Source: Syntrophobotulus glycolicus DSM 8271 (lineage in GTDB: Bacteria > Bacillota > Desulfitobacteriia > Desulfitobacteriales > Syntrophobotulaceae). Taken from it: DNA of 64,000 bases. The stretch is from the NCBI RefSeq assembly GCF_000190635.1, contig NC_015172.1, positions 2,976,001-3,040,000 of the forward strand. The letters run 5' to 3'. Numbering within the stretch: position 1 is the stretch's first letter; the number at the start of each line of letters is the position of its first letter. A model generated the notes under the pieces. It was not told the origin of the DNA and ran no database searches. It saw only the letters and a program-made list of their open reading frames with translations. Of the stretch, positions 18,480 through 26,696 are shown one piece after another. The position numbers and the translations under genes are program-made.

Positions 18480-18815
18480 TTACTTTTTCCCGTAGTGGGC
18501 CTTTATCAGACCCCCGCATATGCGCCCGAGCTCGGAGATTTTCTCTTGCAGCTCATAGGCTTTCTTTTGGGTGATGTACTTCTGATTCCTCGCCATCCCA
18601 AAATGAATGAGCAGGAGCTTCAGGTCTGCGTCCACCTCCCGGAGGTAATGGATGCGGTCATCCGTCTTGAGTGCGCTGTACATCATAGTGTTTCGGATGA
18701 CCCTGTAACATGCCTGTTTTATCTCTTGGCAGAGGCAAAACTTCTCGGACTGCGGGAAGTTCCTCAAAAGGGGATAAATCCTGTCAAGGAAGATTTCAGC
18801 TTTCTTCTGAAGCAT
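18480..18815 (-). CDS. avd: Avd-like DGR accessory protein (four-helix bundle)
   Basis: A 111-residue basic, all-helical protein (MLQKKAEIFLDRIYPLLRNF..., FCLCQEIKQACYRVIRN..., IHYLREVDADLKLLLIHF..., YELQEKISELGRICGGLIKAHYGKK). It has the length and four-helix pattern of Avd, the pentameric partner that binds the reverse transcriptase and template RNA in retroelements. GGAG stands six bases before the ATG at 18815; a GTG at 18827 is the alternative start. It overlaps the end of the preceding gene and lies directly before the template repeat, the usual place for avd. Confidence 0.88.
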   Translation of the reverse strand: MLQKKAEIFLDRIYPLLRNFPQSEKFCLCQEIKQACYRVIRNTMMYSALKTDDRIHYLREVDADLKLLLIHFGMARNQKYITQKKAYELQEKISELGRICGGLIKAHYGKK

Positions 18816-19065
18816 GGAAGGCTCCACGAATCAAACACCTCTTTTCCCGCAATCTCTCAAGTTCTTGGACGTCTCCGTAATACTCGCATCCGTAGTCGGT
18901 GAGCTTGATTGTCGCTTTCTTGTCTGTCCCTGTGATGATGCCGGAGATGATGAAGTCATCATCCTTGAGGCCGGAGCAATCACCGTCGCATAAAGGAACC
19001 AATTCACTGAACAAGTTCCCTATCATGCAGCTCAGCTCCCTCCTCGGGCACGCCACTTTATACAT
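18796..19065 (-). CDS. Hypothetical phage protein
   Basis: An 89-residue protein starting MYKVACPRRELSCMIGNLF, with ATG overlapping the stop of the previous gene (ATGTATAA). It contains five Cys (CP, SC, CDGDCSG, YGC, KRC) and a segment EYYGDVQELERLREKRCLI. No family is recognised. Location between fibre-region genes and avd suggests a tail-fibre or retroelement accessory, without direct evidence. Confidence 0.6.
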   Translation of the reverse strand: MYKVACPRRELSCMIGNLFSELVPLCDGDCSGLKDDDFIISGIITGTDKKATIKLTDYGCEYYGDVQELERLREKRCLIRGAFHASEES

Positions 19066-19372
19066 AGATTTTCCGCGCCACCGGGTCATAGATGCCGTTG
19101 CTGAGCTTGATGTTGCTGAGCGAGCTGAAGTTCTCAATAAACACGTTGTTGGTCATATTATTCAAGGTTGCATCCTTGACGACCTTGAGCTCAGCCTGAA
19201 GCTGTGCAATAGAGGCATCCTGAGTTATGGTCTGCGCGGTGACTGCCTGGATGCCGTCGTCCATATGACCGAGATTGTTCTCGCTCAGCGGCGTCCCGTT
19301 CTGGATGACTTCGCCCGTTTCCTCGTCGACGACATGGTCTTTCCATCCGACTTTGCTATAAGGATTCAACAC
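19058..19372 (-). CDS. Putative phage tail fibre/structural protein
   Basis: A protein of about 104 residues. The GTG at 19372 is preferred because GGAGG lies six bases ahead; the TTG at 19378 abuts that site. The N-terminal NPYSKVGWKDHVVDEETGEVIQNGTPLSENNLGHMDDGI is a pattern common in short fibre-linked phage proteins, and the middle is a coiled coil (ASIAQLQAELKVVKDATLNN). It overlaps both neighbours, indicating tight coupling in the late operon. Confidence 0.65.
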   Translation of the reverse strand: MLNPYSKVGWKDHVVDEETGEVIQNGTPLSENNLGHMDDGIQAVTAQTITQDASIAQLQAELKVVKDATLNNMTNNVFIENFSSLSNIKLSNGIYDPVARKIYV

Positions 19373-19685
19373 TTTCAACCTCCATTTCTGTAAAGCGGTA
19401 CTTAAAGGCTACATAGAGCCCCTTGCTTTGTGGTTTCGTAAAGACCCTGTCGGTCAGCGCGACCACATCGCCGTCATTGTCGACGAGCTGCACGTTTGAG
19501 ACGCTGCCGACAACCGCATCGTCAAAGTAGACGTAAATCTTCACGACGTCTCCTTCAACGATAGACTTGAAAATCGGCCTTGTCTGCGGAGCTCCGTTGA
19601 GGCTGTACGCCGCATGATGGATAGAGCTCGCGAACCTTTGGGCCTGTTTGTTTAGGCCGATGCCCGTCAATGTCTTCATGGTCAT
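19356..19685 (-). CDS. Hypothetical phage protein, probable baseplate/fibre-associated
   Basis: A 109-residue, mostly beta-patterned protein (VKIYVYFDDAVVGSVSNVQLVDNDGDVVALTD). Its ATG overlaps the stop codon of the gp48-like gene (ATGA). No family is recognised. Position directly after the last conserved baseplate gene suggests a fibre connector. Confidence 0.6.
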   Translation of the reverse strand: MTMKTLTGIGLNKQAQRFASSIHHAAYSLNGAPQTRPIFKSIVEGDVVKIYVYFDDAVVGSVSNVQLVDNDGDVVALTDRVFTKPQSKGLYVAFKYRFTEMEVESVESL

Positions 19686-20521
19686 TCATCTCCTTTCGTC
19701 ATGGTTTTCTCTGATGCGAGAGGATAAGTCACTTCACCATCGCGGGCCGAAGACTTGACCTCCGAGACGGAATCAAAGCCATAATAAAGCGAACAATTCT
19801 CCTCGTGGTATATCCTCCGCGATGTCATTGTCCGGCCTGTCAGAGGATAATCCTTGATAGCTCCGCCGCTTTGGGACTGAGCCACGCCCGCCGAGGCGAC
19901 CATATGGCCGACACACACCGCGATCGGGAAGACGCCGCACACGATAGTCCCGCAAAGGGGATAACGGGAAAATCCCGTCTGCTCCTTGGAACGGATTCCG
20001 ATGACGTTTCCGCTGTCCACACCGTAGTTAGGCTTTGCACTCGCTTCCTTGACCTTCATCACCTCGGCGTCTATGATGCGGATGTCATTGACGCCACTCG
20101 GATTCTTGCCCCGGAGGAAGATGATAAACTCAGCCCATCTCTCCGGGTCTGTCTTATAAAACGGCTCTATGTAGGATTGTTCATATCCGAGAGCCTTGAG
20201 GGCAAGGAGGACGCCCGGCCTTGTCCCGGCCTGCTCCGCGATAATGGCCTTCATGGAAAGCCGTGTCCTGTAGGCTTCGGCATCCTCGCCCTTGAGCCGG
20301 GGCATTTCCCGGTCTTTACCGTGTTCCGGGAGCATGACCTCGCTTGCGCTGATGACCATTGACTCGGCCCGCACCCGGAAGATGTCCCTCTTGGTGTCGT
20401 CAAACAGCTTCCCGACGACCTTGAAAAAGATATAGAACTGATTCGCTGCCTTTTTCCCTTTCCTCAGCGGAGTAAAGAGGAGGCTGAACATGTACTCGCC
20501 GAACCTCTCAAATCTCGCCAT
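19682..20521 (-). CDS. Baseplate/tail protein, Mu gp48 (P2 gpI)-like
   Basis: A 279-residue protein that occupies the gp48 position after the baseplate J protein. The N-terminal region LPEHGKDREMPRLKGEDAEAYRTRL and ARPGVLLALKALGYEQ are typical of phage tail proteins that measure disc position in the baseplate wedge. The C-terminal third has short repeats of Gly- and Val-rich strands (VCGVFPIAVCVGHMVASAGV) and could connect to fibres. Called from synteny plus these segments. Confidence 0.7.
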   Translation of the reverse strand: MARFERFGEYMFSLLFTPLRKGKKAANQFYIFFKVVGKLFDDTKRDIFRVRAESMVISASEVMLPEHGKDREMPRLKGEDAEAYRTRLSMKAIIAEQAGTRPGVLLALKALGYEQSYIEPFYKTDPERWAEFIIFLRGKNPSGVNDIRIIDAEVMKVKEASAKPNYGVDSGNVIGIRSKEQTGFSRYPLCGTIVCGVFPIAVCVGHMVASAGVAQSQSGGAIKDYPLTGRTMTSRRIYHEENCSLYYGFDSVSEVKSSARDGEVTYPLASEKTMTKGDE

Positions 20522-20525
20522 CGCC

Positions 20526-21662
20526 TCACGTCCTTTCCACTGTCACCGATACCTCACCGAGGATGATGACCTTGTCGCTGTCAAGGAAGACGTCCTCACT
20601 TGGAACCGTAACCTTGACATTGCGGACGGATGCGACCTTGCTTTTGACAGCGTGGACGATGTCGGCGTGAGTGAGCTCGTTGAGCTCCCGGTTTTTCCGT
20701 ATCTGAAGCAGCTCCGAGATAGCAGCCTTCACGCTGTCGGCGATGCCGTCATCCGAAACGGTGTCCGGGATGGTCACGGTTACGGAGACAGGCTGCTCTA
20801 TGGTCGTAGAGCTCTTCACGAGCACGTCGTCATAGTTGCCGATAATCTTGTCGACCTCGGCCCGCACCTGTGCAAGGAGGCCCTCCGTCGCTTCTCCCGC
20901 CGTCCCTGTGACGATGATGTCGACCGTTCCTTGACCTCTCGGGTGCATATCGTTCACCTTGACAAAGAGCACGCCCGGAACCTGTTCACAAGCGTTTTGA
21001 TACTTCTCGGCGATGGGCCTTGTGGCAAGCTCAGACCACGAGCGGAGGGTGCGCTCCCGGAGGCTCTCAACGTCCTCAATGTCGCTGCCTTCCCGGACTA
21101 TCCAGTCAGAACCATTGGAGACCGTGCAGCCGCCCTCTAAATGCGTCAGGGAGCGCGTTATCTGCCCGGGTGGTACATTGTACCTTGAGCCCTCCCGTTC
21201 GGCCTCCACGAGGACGCCGACCGTCTCCGCGCCCTTCTGAAGGACGGTATCCTTCAGGACAAAGAATCGGAGCTCCTCGCCGTTGACGTCCTTGATGGTC
21301 TTGAAGACGTGCCCTTTGGCAATGCGAACGGCCTCCGCGCCTTCTCCCCTTGTCACAGTGACATAGCCTTGCGTTTTGAGGGCTTCCTTTTGTTTCTTGC
21401 CGAAGTCCGCCGCTTTGAGCTTGAGCCATATCCCCTCAGCATGAGCGACAAACATGTTATTGAGCACACGGCGGAGGAGGTTGATGAGCTCGATGCGGAT
21501 GCGGAGGACTATCATCAAGAGGGTGTAAAAGATGCCGCCCGAGCTGAAGTTCGTTATTGAGAAGCCCTCGCTTTTAAGCTGCGCGACCGTCTCCTCCTTG
21601 AGCTTCTCGATGTCCGGGACGGGAAGAATCTCGTCAAGAACCTTTTCATCAATCAATTTCAA
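20526..21662 (-). CDS. Baseplate wedge protein J family (Mu gp47)
   Basis: A 378-residue baseplate J-like protein. Typical features are the N-terminal FSSGGIFYTLLMIVLRIRIELINLLRRVL helix, GIWLKLKAADFGKKQK, the V-T-VTRGEGAEAVRIAKGHVF beta region, and WIVREGSDIEDVESLRERTL-like text in the middle, which in this family recurs as a binding platform for fibres. It starts with TTG at 21662 behind GGAGG. J proteins join wedges into the baseplate ring of contractile tails. Confidence 0.9.
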   Translation of the reverse strand: MKLIDEKVLDEILPVPDIEKLKEETVAQLKSEGFSITNFSSGGIFYTLLMIVLRIRIELINLLRRVLNNMFVAHAEGIWLKLKAADFGKKQKEALKTQGYVTVTRGEGAEAVRIAKGHVFKTIKDVNGEELRFFVLKDTVLQKGAETVGVLVEAEREGSRYNVPPGQITRSLTHLEGGCTVSNGSDWIVREGSDIEDVESLRERTLRSWSELATRPIAEKYQNACEQVPGVLFVKVNDMHPRGQGTVDIIVTGTAGEATEGLLAQVRAEVDKIIGNYDDVLVKSSTTIEQPVSVTVTIPDTVSDDGIADSVKAAISELLQIRKNRELNELTHADIVHAVKSKVASVRNVKVTVPSEDVFLDSDKVIILGEVSVTVERT

Positions 21663-22062
21663 TCACCTCCACATTTACCCTGTCGACCGTGACGCTCACG
21701 CTGTAGGTCTGAGAATCCCCGATAAAGCAAAAGGTAGTGAACACCTTGAGCGCGTCATCCTCAAGCTTTACCTCGGTTGAGATGGTCTCAGAGTCGACGA
21801 TTTCTCTTCTTTCAAGCTTTTCTCTTATGCGCTCCCCGACCTCTATGATGGTGAGCTCGTCGTCCTCGCTCTGCACGAAGTCGAGAAGCGACCATCCCCA
21901 CTCAGTATCATAGAAGAGCTCGCCCGCCTGTGTCATAGCCTCAAGCCGGATGTCCTGCATGATGCAGTCGAACCCGGACACAAGAGGCGCGTCGCCAGTG
22001 GCCGCCTGGGTGAGCTGCCACGAGGGGTCAAGCTTAATGTCTGTGTCGTTTAACCCTGCCAT
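21649..22062 (-). CDS. Baseplate wedge protein, gp25/GP46-like
   Basis: A 137-residue protein from the ATG at 22062 (GGGGAGG upstream). Sequence DIRLEAMTQAGELFYDTEWGWSLLDF, then ELTIIEVGERIREKLERREIVDSETI, matches the small gp25-like wedge proteins (Mu gp46 position) that nucleate sheath polymerisation at the baseplate. Its end overlaps the J gene by 14 bp. Confidence 0.82.
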   Translation of the reverse strand: MAGLNDTDIKLDPSWQLTQAATGDAPLVSGFDCIMQDIRLEAMTQAGELFYDTEWGWSLLDFVQSEDDELTIIEVGERIREKLERREIVDSETISTEVKLEDDALKVFTTFCFIGDSQTYSVSVTVDRVNVEVIEID

Positions 22063-22346
22063 CAAACCACCTCCCCGATAATGCACGGATTGAGCTCACC
22101 GTACAGAAGGCCGACCGCGACGGTTTTCCCGAGCTCGACGTTTACCTTGGAAAGCACTCCGGGAATCTCCGGGAAGCGTTCGTCAATCTCGCCCGTTTTG
22201 TCAAGAATCTTGAGGCTGTATTCGTACCACTCGCCCGTGGACGCTGCTCTTGTGACCCTTGCACGCATAAGGCCGGGGAGCTGCAAGTGAGGGAAGTCGG
22301 CGGCGAGCTGCTTTGCTATTACACTTTTGACCATTTCCTCAAGCAT
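22062..22346 (-). CDS. Small baseplate protein at the Mu gp45 position
   Basis: A 94-residue protein from the ATG at 22346 behind GGAGGGAG; the longer frame to 22514 lies within the upstream gene. LMRARVTRAASTGEWYEYSLKILDKTGEIDERFPEIPGV followed by VAVGLLYGELNPCIIGEVV reads as a small beta-barrel, as in DUF2577-like phage proteins. Mu gp45 at this position is the spike; this protein is much shorter, so it may be only the OB-fold part or an unrelated hub protein. Confidence 0.6.
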   Translation of the reverse strand: MLEEMVKSVIAKQLAADFPHLQLPGLMRARVTRAASTGEWYEYSLKILDKTGEIDERFPEIPGVLSKVNVELGKTVAVGLLYGELNPCIIGEVV

Positions 22347-22363
22347 TGCTCTCCCTCCTTCGG

Positions 22364-23131
22364 TTAAAAATAGATGTAGGTGCGGATGAACCCCGCCTCG
22401 TTGGTAGTAAAGACGACCTTCTTGACCTCGAACTCGCCGGACACCTGCGGGTGTGAAACGCTTATTTTGTGCGAGTGCTTGATGAACGGTGCGGAGACCG
22501 TTTCGAGTTCCCACACGCCCCCCGGCCTGTTGAGGGTGATGATGTTCGTCCCGTACTCAAACGAGAAAACCTTTGTTTGTTCGGGCTTCTCTCCCCAATA
22601 GAAGACTCCGCCCGAAAAGAAAAACTTCTCAGCGATTCCCCATGCGGCGTGTATCTCGTTAATGACCGAGACCACGTTCTTTTGAAAGATGGGGATTCGC
22701 GCCTTTGCCGGATGTGCCGCCGCCGAAAGCTTCATCTTCTGAACCCCGGCCTTTGCGAGGCAAAAGGAGATAATCTCCTGCGGCGTCGCATCTAAAAACG
22801 TGTTGTTAATGGCCGTTTCCTCAAGGAGAATCATGTCGTCCTTGAGGAGGATTTCGTTCATGTAACCGCCGCTGTCATACGGCTTGGTGATATATCCTTC
22901 GAAGACATCGTCGAAAACCCCGTTGTAACCGAGCTGGATGAGGGCCTTTTCTTTGACGTCGAGAGTGAGCTTCTCTTTGAACTGCCGGGTAAACCTCACC
23001 TTCGCCCAATCAAAGTAACTGTCTTTGCTTGAATAAACCTCGATTTCTACGCCTTCCCTGAAGGTGTATTTCCCGAGCTCTACGCTGATTTCGGGATAGA
23101 ATAATTCAGCCGTTTCCACTCTTAGAATCAC
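22364..23131 (-). CDS. Baseplate hub protein, gp44/XkdQ-like
   Basis: A 255-residue protein at the Mu gpP/gp44 position. It has the hub pattern of beta strands with KVRFTRQFKEKLTLDVKEKALIQLGY, a middle FQKNVVSVINEIHAAWGIAEKFFFSGGVFYWGE and a closing beta region. Hub proteins close the tube end and bind the spike. The annotated GTG start abuts an AAGGAA, so the next GTG four codons later may be used. Confidence 0.72.
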   Translation of the reverse strand: MILRVETAELFYPEISVELGKYTFREGVEIEVYSSKDSYFDWAKVRFTRQFKEKLTLDVKEKALIQLGYNGVFDDVFEGYITKPYDSGGYMNEILLKDDMILLEETAINNTFLDATPQEIISFCLAKAGVQKMKLSAAAHPAKARIPIFQKNVVSVINEIHAAWGIAEKFFFSGGVFYWGEKPEQTKVFSFEYGTNIITLNRPGGVWELETVSAPFIKHSHKISVSHPQVSGEFEVKKVVFTTNEAGFIRTYIYF

Positions 23132-23135
23132 TTCC

Positions 23136-23729
23136 TTAGTACGGCATCATTGAGAGCCTGTTCGCATAGGCCGTCGTGCTTACGTCATCCACAGCGGGGG
23201 AGTTGTTGGTCTTGGGAGCCGTCCCCCGGCTGCCGCTCAAATAGCTTTGATATGCCGGGTCGAGCTTGCTTACCGCCGATGAGGTGCTCGTCTGCGAGCT
23301 GCCGCTCTTGGATTTTGTCGCCGTGATGGTCATTGGATTGTACGACCAGAACTCAAGGCTCACCGTGAGCTGCTCCTTTTTGCTTTCCTCCTTCGAGCTG
23401 AGGCTCTTGAAGATGACCTTCTTGACCCGGCGCGCTGCCGTGTGCTCGTTGATGATTTCATGAACGACAGGCTTCTCCTGTCCTGCCTTTTTGAAAAGGT
23501 TTTGTATCTTGTCGAGCTTCTCTTTCCTCGTGGCGTTGGGGCCGTCTTCTAGGATGAGCTCAATCGTCACCTTTGCGTCCTCGTACCCCTCTGCCTGTTT
23601 CGCCTTCGCGGAGCTCCCTTCGACTGTCTGCTCTTCGATGAGAGCGTCATCCCTGACCTCTATACTCTTGATGAGGCCGGGGAGGATAACCCCGCTCACT
23701 TTAATCGAACTGTCGTCGACAAATATCAA
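23136..23729 (-). CDS. Baseplate/tail protein at the Mu gpN (gp43) position
   Basis: A 197-residue protein starting with TTG at 23729 behind GGGGAGGGA. Residues 1-125 are a compact beta-rich domain (KVSGVILPGLIKSIEVRD, TIELILEDGP, VKKVIFKSLSSKEES, LTVSLEFWSYNP), then a Ser/Thr-rich linker and a short C-terminal tail. It resembles the XkdP-like link between tape measure and hub in Firmicute contractile tails. No LysM motif is visible. Confidence 0.6.
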   Translation of the reverse strand: MIFVDDSSIKVSGVILPGLIKSIEVRDDALIEEQTVEGSSAKAKQAEGYEDAKVTIELILEDGPNATRKEKLDKIQNLFKKAGQEKPVVHEIINEHTAARRVKKVIFKSLSSKEESKKEQLTVSLEFWSYNPMTITATKSKSGSSQTSTSSAVSKLDPAYQSYLSGSRGTAPKTNNSPAVDDVSTTAYANRLSMMPY

Positions 23730-23731
23730 GA

Positions 23732-26170
23732 TTATCCCTCCCCTTCAGCGACGAGCCCGTTGCTGTTGACGTAGTCCTCAATCTCCTTGAGGAGCTTGAG
23801 GAGCAGCGGGAGCTCTTTGATTTTGGAGAAGTCCACGTTTAGGAGCAGTTTCTCGATGATGATGCGCCTGTCTCTTTCCGTGGTCGTCTCCGATGTTTCT
23901 TTCTCCCGGGAGATTTCCTTGAGGTTGACCTTCTTGACAGGCTCCCGGCCTCCTGTCGTGTCAATTTTGCCGAGCCCCTTCTCCACGGCTTGAGCCGGGA
24001 GGTCTGCACCCTGTTCGATGCCCTGCGCCAGCGTGGACATTGTCCTGTGCCCCGAAAGCGTCAGCTCCGCGAGAGGCCCTTCCTTCGCATCCGAGAACGG
24101 AAGAAGCTTTCTAACCTTCTGGAAGATGCCTTTTACCGCCTCGACGGGCTTCATGGCCGCGCTCTTGATGCCTTCAACGAGGGTGTCGATGATTCTCGCG
24201 CCGCTTTCCCTGAAGAACGCCGGAACACCCATAAAGAATTCCTTGATTGCATTGATGCCGTTGACAAAGCCTTCCTTGATGCGGGTCCACATATTCGAGA
24301 AGAAGGCGACTATTGAGTCCCAATGCGTGATAATGAGCATCGGAATCCCTATGAACGGCAGGAATGCGGCGATTGCTATTTGCAGCCAGGTCGGCATCCC
24401 CGAGAAGAGATTCCGAATCCAGTCAAACCCGGCCTTTATGCCGTTGACGAAGCCGTTCCAAACGCCTTGTATCCACGAGACCACCGAGTCCCAATTCCGC
24501 CAGAGTAGAATAATCGCGGCCACTAAAGCGACGATGCCTATAATAATCCACGTGATAGGATTCGCGAGCAGGGCCGCCGTGAAGCTCCACACCGAGGCGA
24601 TAAGCTCGGGCATCGCTGTCACCGCCGTCGTGATTGCTTGCTTTGCCATCCCCACAAGGCCGAGGGCCATGTTCTTTAATGCCGTGACCCCGTTAATGGC
24701 TGCCGTCCTCGCCATGCTTGCGATATTGACGGCGACGTTTCTGATGCCAGTAACCGCCGACGAGGCAAAGGTCTTAACCGCGCTGAAGCCTCTCTTTAGA
24801 CCGTCCCCGGCATACAGGGCCTTTATTTGGATAGTTGTAAGCAGGTCGGGGATTCCCCGTATCGCCCGGTAAAAACCTGTCGCAAGTCCCGCCGTCTTGG
24901 TGAACACAAGCCCCACGCCGCCGACGACCGCGATTGTCGTCCCGGCCACCATCAGGAAGCCTCCCAGTGCGAGCACAATAATCATGATGACTTTGACGAG
25001 CTCCTGATTCTTCTCAATCCATGAGCCAACCTTTGTCAGGACTTCCTCGCCCCTGCCGAGCAGTTCGTTGACGGTGGGGAGGAGGCTGTTGCCGATGGAC
25101 TCCTTGACGTTCTGGATGCGTTGCTGTAACCGCTGGTACTTCTCGGGCTCCGTGTCGTTGATAGCCGACGCCATTTCCCGGGCGGCCCCGACTCCTTCGC
25201 CCATCGACGAGTAAAGGCCGAGGATGTTGTTCTGCAAGTCTCCCGTCTTGGAGTACATGAGGTCAATGAGGGCGACCGCCTCCGTATCACCGAAAGCTTT
25301 TTGCAGTTGCATTTTTTCGGCTGCGTCCATCGTCTCTCCGAACTTGCCCCGGAGTTTACCGAGGATTTCCGGCATAGAGAGGAGCTGGTTGTTCGCGTCC
25401 GTGAACTTGAGGCCGAGCTCCTCGCCGCCTTTGACAGCCGAGCGGAGGAAAGCTTTGTATTTCGTTCCCGCCTCGGCTCCGCTCATTGTGGCCTGAAGCA
25501 TACCCAATATAGAGAGCTGCTCCTCAAGGGGCACGTTGGCCGTCGTTGCCGAGGCCCCGAGGGTCTGAATCGCTTGTGCCATCCCTGAGCCCGTGGTCTT
25601 GAAGTTCTTGACCGAAGCCGCAATCCCCGCCGAGAACACTTCCCCGAACTCCATATCCGAAAGGTCGGAATAGAAGTTCTTGTATATGCCGTAACCCGTG
25701 GCGAAGAGGTTTGTCATCTCCGCGATGCTGGACTTTGTTCCCTTCGCGGTGATACCTGCAAGCTCCGTATACCCGGCGACGCCCGCATCCGTAAGGGAGG
25801 AGATGCCGCTCTTGATGTCATAGGCCGCCGTGATGAAGTCGGCTTTCGATGTCCCGGCCCACTGTTCGGAGAAGCTGCGCGCCGCATCCTCAAGGACGCC
25901 GAGGTCTTTGACGCCCACCGAGGCAAGCTCACCGAGAGCCCTTTTTGTCGCGAAGGTTGCCTCCACCGGGGCGAGAGCTGAGGCGGTTATCTGTGCGCCG
26001 ATACCCGCCATCGCCGCCCCGGTCTTGGTCATGTCGCCGAAGGTCTGCTCCATGCTCTGAAGCTTCGAGACAGAGCCGCCGACCGAAGACTGCACACGGC
26101 CCATCGGGCCTGTCAGGTGGTCGACCATGTTCATAATGAGGGACAGCTTGAAAACGGATTCTAAGCTCAC
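23732..26170 (-). CDS. Phage tail tape measure protein
   Basis: About 812 residues. The TP901-type tape measure core is clear (GMLQATMSGAEAGTKYKAFL, EMTNLFATGYGIYKNFYSDL), followed by four or more hydrophobic segments (about 400-440 and 540-640, for example VIMIIVLALGGFLMVAGTTI) that form the membrane-active part, and a repeated WIQGVWNGFVNGIKAGFDWI/WTRIKEGFVNGINAIKEFF motif. The protein sets tail length and is ejected into the host. The start is ambiguous: GTG at 26182 is too near AAGGGG, so the GTG at 26170 is preferred. Confidence 0.93.
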   Translation of the reverse strand: MSLESVFKLSLIMNMVDHLTGPMGRVQSSVGGSVSKLQSMEQTFGDMTKTGAAMAGIGAQITASALAPVEATFATKRALGELASVGVKDLGVLEDAARSFSEQWAGTSKADFITAAYDIKSGISSLTDAGVAGYTELAGITAKGTKSSIAEMTNLFATGYGIYKNFYSDLSDMEFGEVFSAGIAASVKNFKTTGSGMAQAIQTLGASATTANVPLEEQLSILGMLQATMSGAEAGTKYKAFLRSAVKGGEELGLKFTDANNQLLSMPEILGKLRGKFGETMDAAEKMQLQKAFGDTEAVALIDLMYSKTGDLQNNILGLYSSMGEGVGAAREMASAINDTEPEKYQRLQQRIQNVKESIGNSLLPTVNELLGRGEEVLTKVGSWIEKNQELVKVIMIIVLALGGFLMVAGTTIAVVGGVGLVFTKTAGLATGFYRAIRGIPDLLTTIQIKALYAGDGLKRGFSAVKTFASSAVTGIRNVAVNIASMARTAAINGVTALKNMALGLVGMAKQAITTAVTAMPELIASVWSFTAALLANPITWIIIGIVALVAAIILLWRNWDSVVSWIQGVWNGFVNGIKAGFDWIRNLFSGMPTWLQIAIAAFLPFIGIPMLIITHWDSIVAFFSNMWTRIKEGFVNGINAIKEFFMGVPAFFRESGARIIDTLVEGIKSAAMKPVEAVKGIFQKVRKLLPFSDAKEGPLAELTLSGHRTMSTLAQGIEQGADLPAQAVEKGLGKIDTTGGREPVKKVNLKEISREKETSETTTERDRRIIIEKLLLNVDFSKIKELPLLLKLLKEIEDYVNSNGLVAEGEG

Positions 26171-26194
26171 ACTATTCCTCACCCCTTTCGTATG

Positions 26195-26200
26195 GTATAA
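26195..26200 (+). promoter_or_regulatory. Extended -10 promoter of the moron gene
   Basis: TGGTATAAT on the plus strand forms a consensus extended -10 (TGnTATAAT) 22 bases before the ATG at 26222. No good -35 is seen at the right distance, which an extended -10 can tolerate. It lies at the start of the tape measure gene on the opposite strand. Confidence 0.65.
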
Positions 26201-26221
26201 TTAGGCAAAGGAGGGATTACC

Positions 26222-26461
26222 ATGACCTTGATAATCGTAATGCTCAAAGTTCTCATATTCGCCCTGTGCGCCGGAGCTGCCATCTCCGTCCTTGTATATG
26301 TTCCGCTTATGGTCTATACGATTCCCTATGCCTTATGGGTAGGCCATCAAAACACGATGGGAAGGCAGAAGGACAAGGACAAAGAGAGCATCTTCCAGGC
26401 CGGGAGGAACGCGACCAAACTATATAAAGCATGGATTACCAGACAAACACCGACCCTTTGA
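26222..26461 (+). CDS. Small membrane protein on the plus strand (moron)
   Basis: A 79-residue protein with a strong ribosome site (AAAGGAGGG) seven bases before the ATG. Residues 4-40 form two hydrophobic segments (LIIVMLKVLIFALCAGAAISVLVYVPLMVYTIPYALWV), then a charged cytoplasmic tail (RQKDKDKE). It is flanked by its own promoter and terminator and points against all neighbouring structural genes, the classic layout of a prophage moron that is expressed in the lysogen. A role in superinfection exclusion or host envelope change is possible but not shown by sequence. Confidence 0.8.
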   Translation: MTLIIVMLKVLIFALCAGAAISVLVYVPLMVYTIPYALWVGHQNTMGRQKDKDKESIFQAGRNATKLYKAWITRQTPTL

Positions 26462-26480
26462 TAAAGAGGTCGGTTTTTTA
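26449..26480 (+). terminator. Terminator of the moron gene
   Basis: ACCGACC (26449-26455) pairs with GGTCGGT (26468-26474) around a 12-base loop and is followed by TTTTT. The left arm overlaps the last codons and the TGA of the moron gene. On the opposite strand there is no T-run, so late transcription is not stopped. Confidence 0.88.
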
Positions 26481-26696
26481 TTCCGAGAACACCTTCGAGA
26501 TAGCTCTCGCAACAATGTCCTCCTCAACCTCTTCGATGTACCTTGCCCGGGCGAGGAGCGCAAGGAATTCATCAAAATGCAGCTCCCCGATATTATCCGG
26601 CAGAAGAGCAGGGGGGACGAACCTGTAAATCTCAAGCGTCGCCGCCTCAACAAAGTCCGTCCTCACCCTCCCGAGCTGCTCTTCTACAGCTTCATT
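26478..26696 (-). CDS. Frameshift extension of the tail assembly chaperone (GT-type part)
   Basis: A -1 frame open from the slippery site to the TAA at 26478 adds 72 residues (NEAVEEQLGRVRTDFVEAA... to ...VARAISKVFSE) to the upstream protein, giving a fusion of about 195 residues. In tailed phages the short form and the frameshifted long form coat the tape measure during tail assembly. A GTG inside the frame at 26666 could give a separate product, but it has no ribosome site. Confidence 0.85.
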   Translation of the reverse strand, partial: NEAVEEQLGRVRTDFVEAATLEIYRFVPPALLPDNIGELHFDEFLALLARARYIEEVEEDIVARAISKVFSE

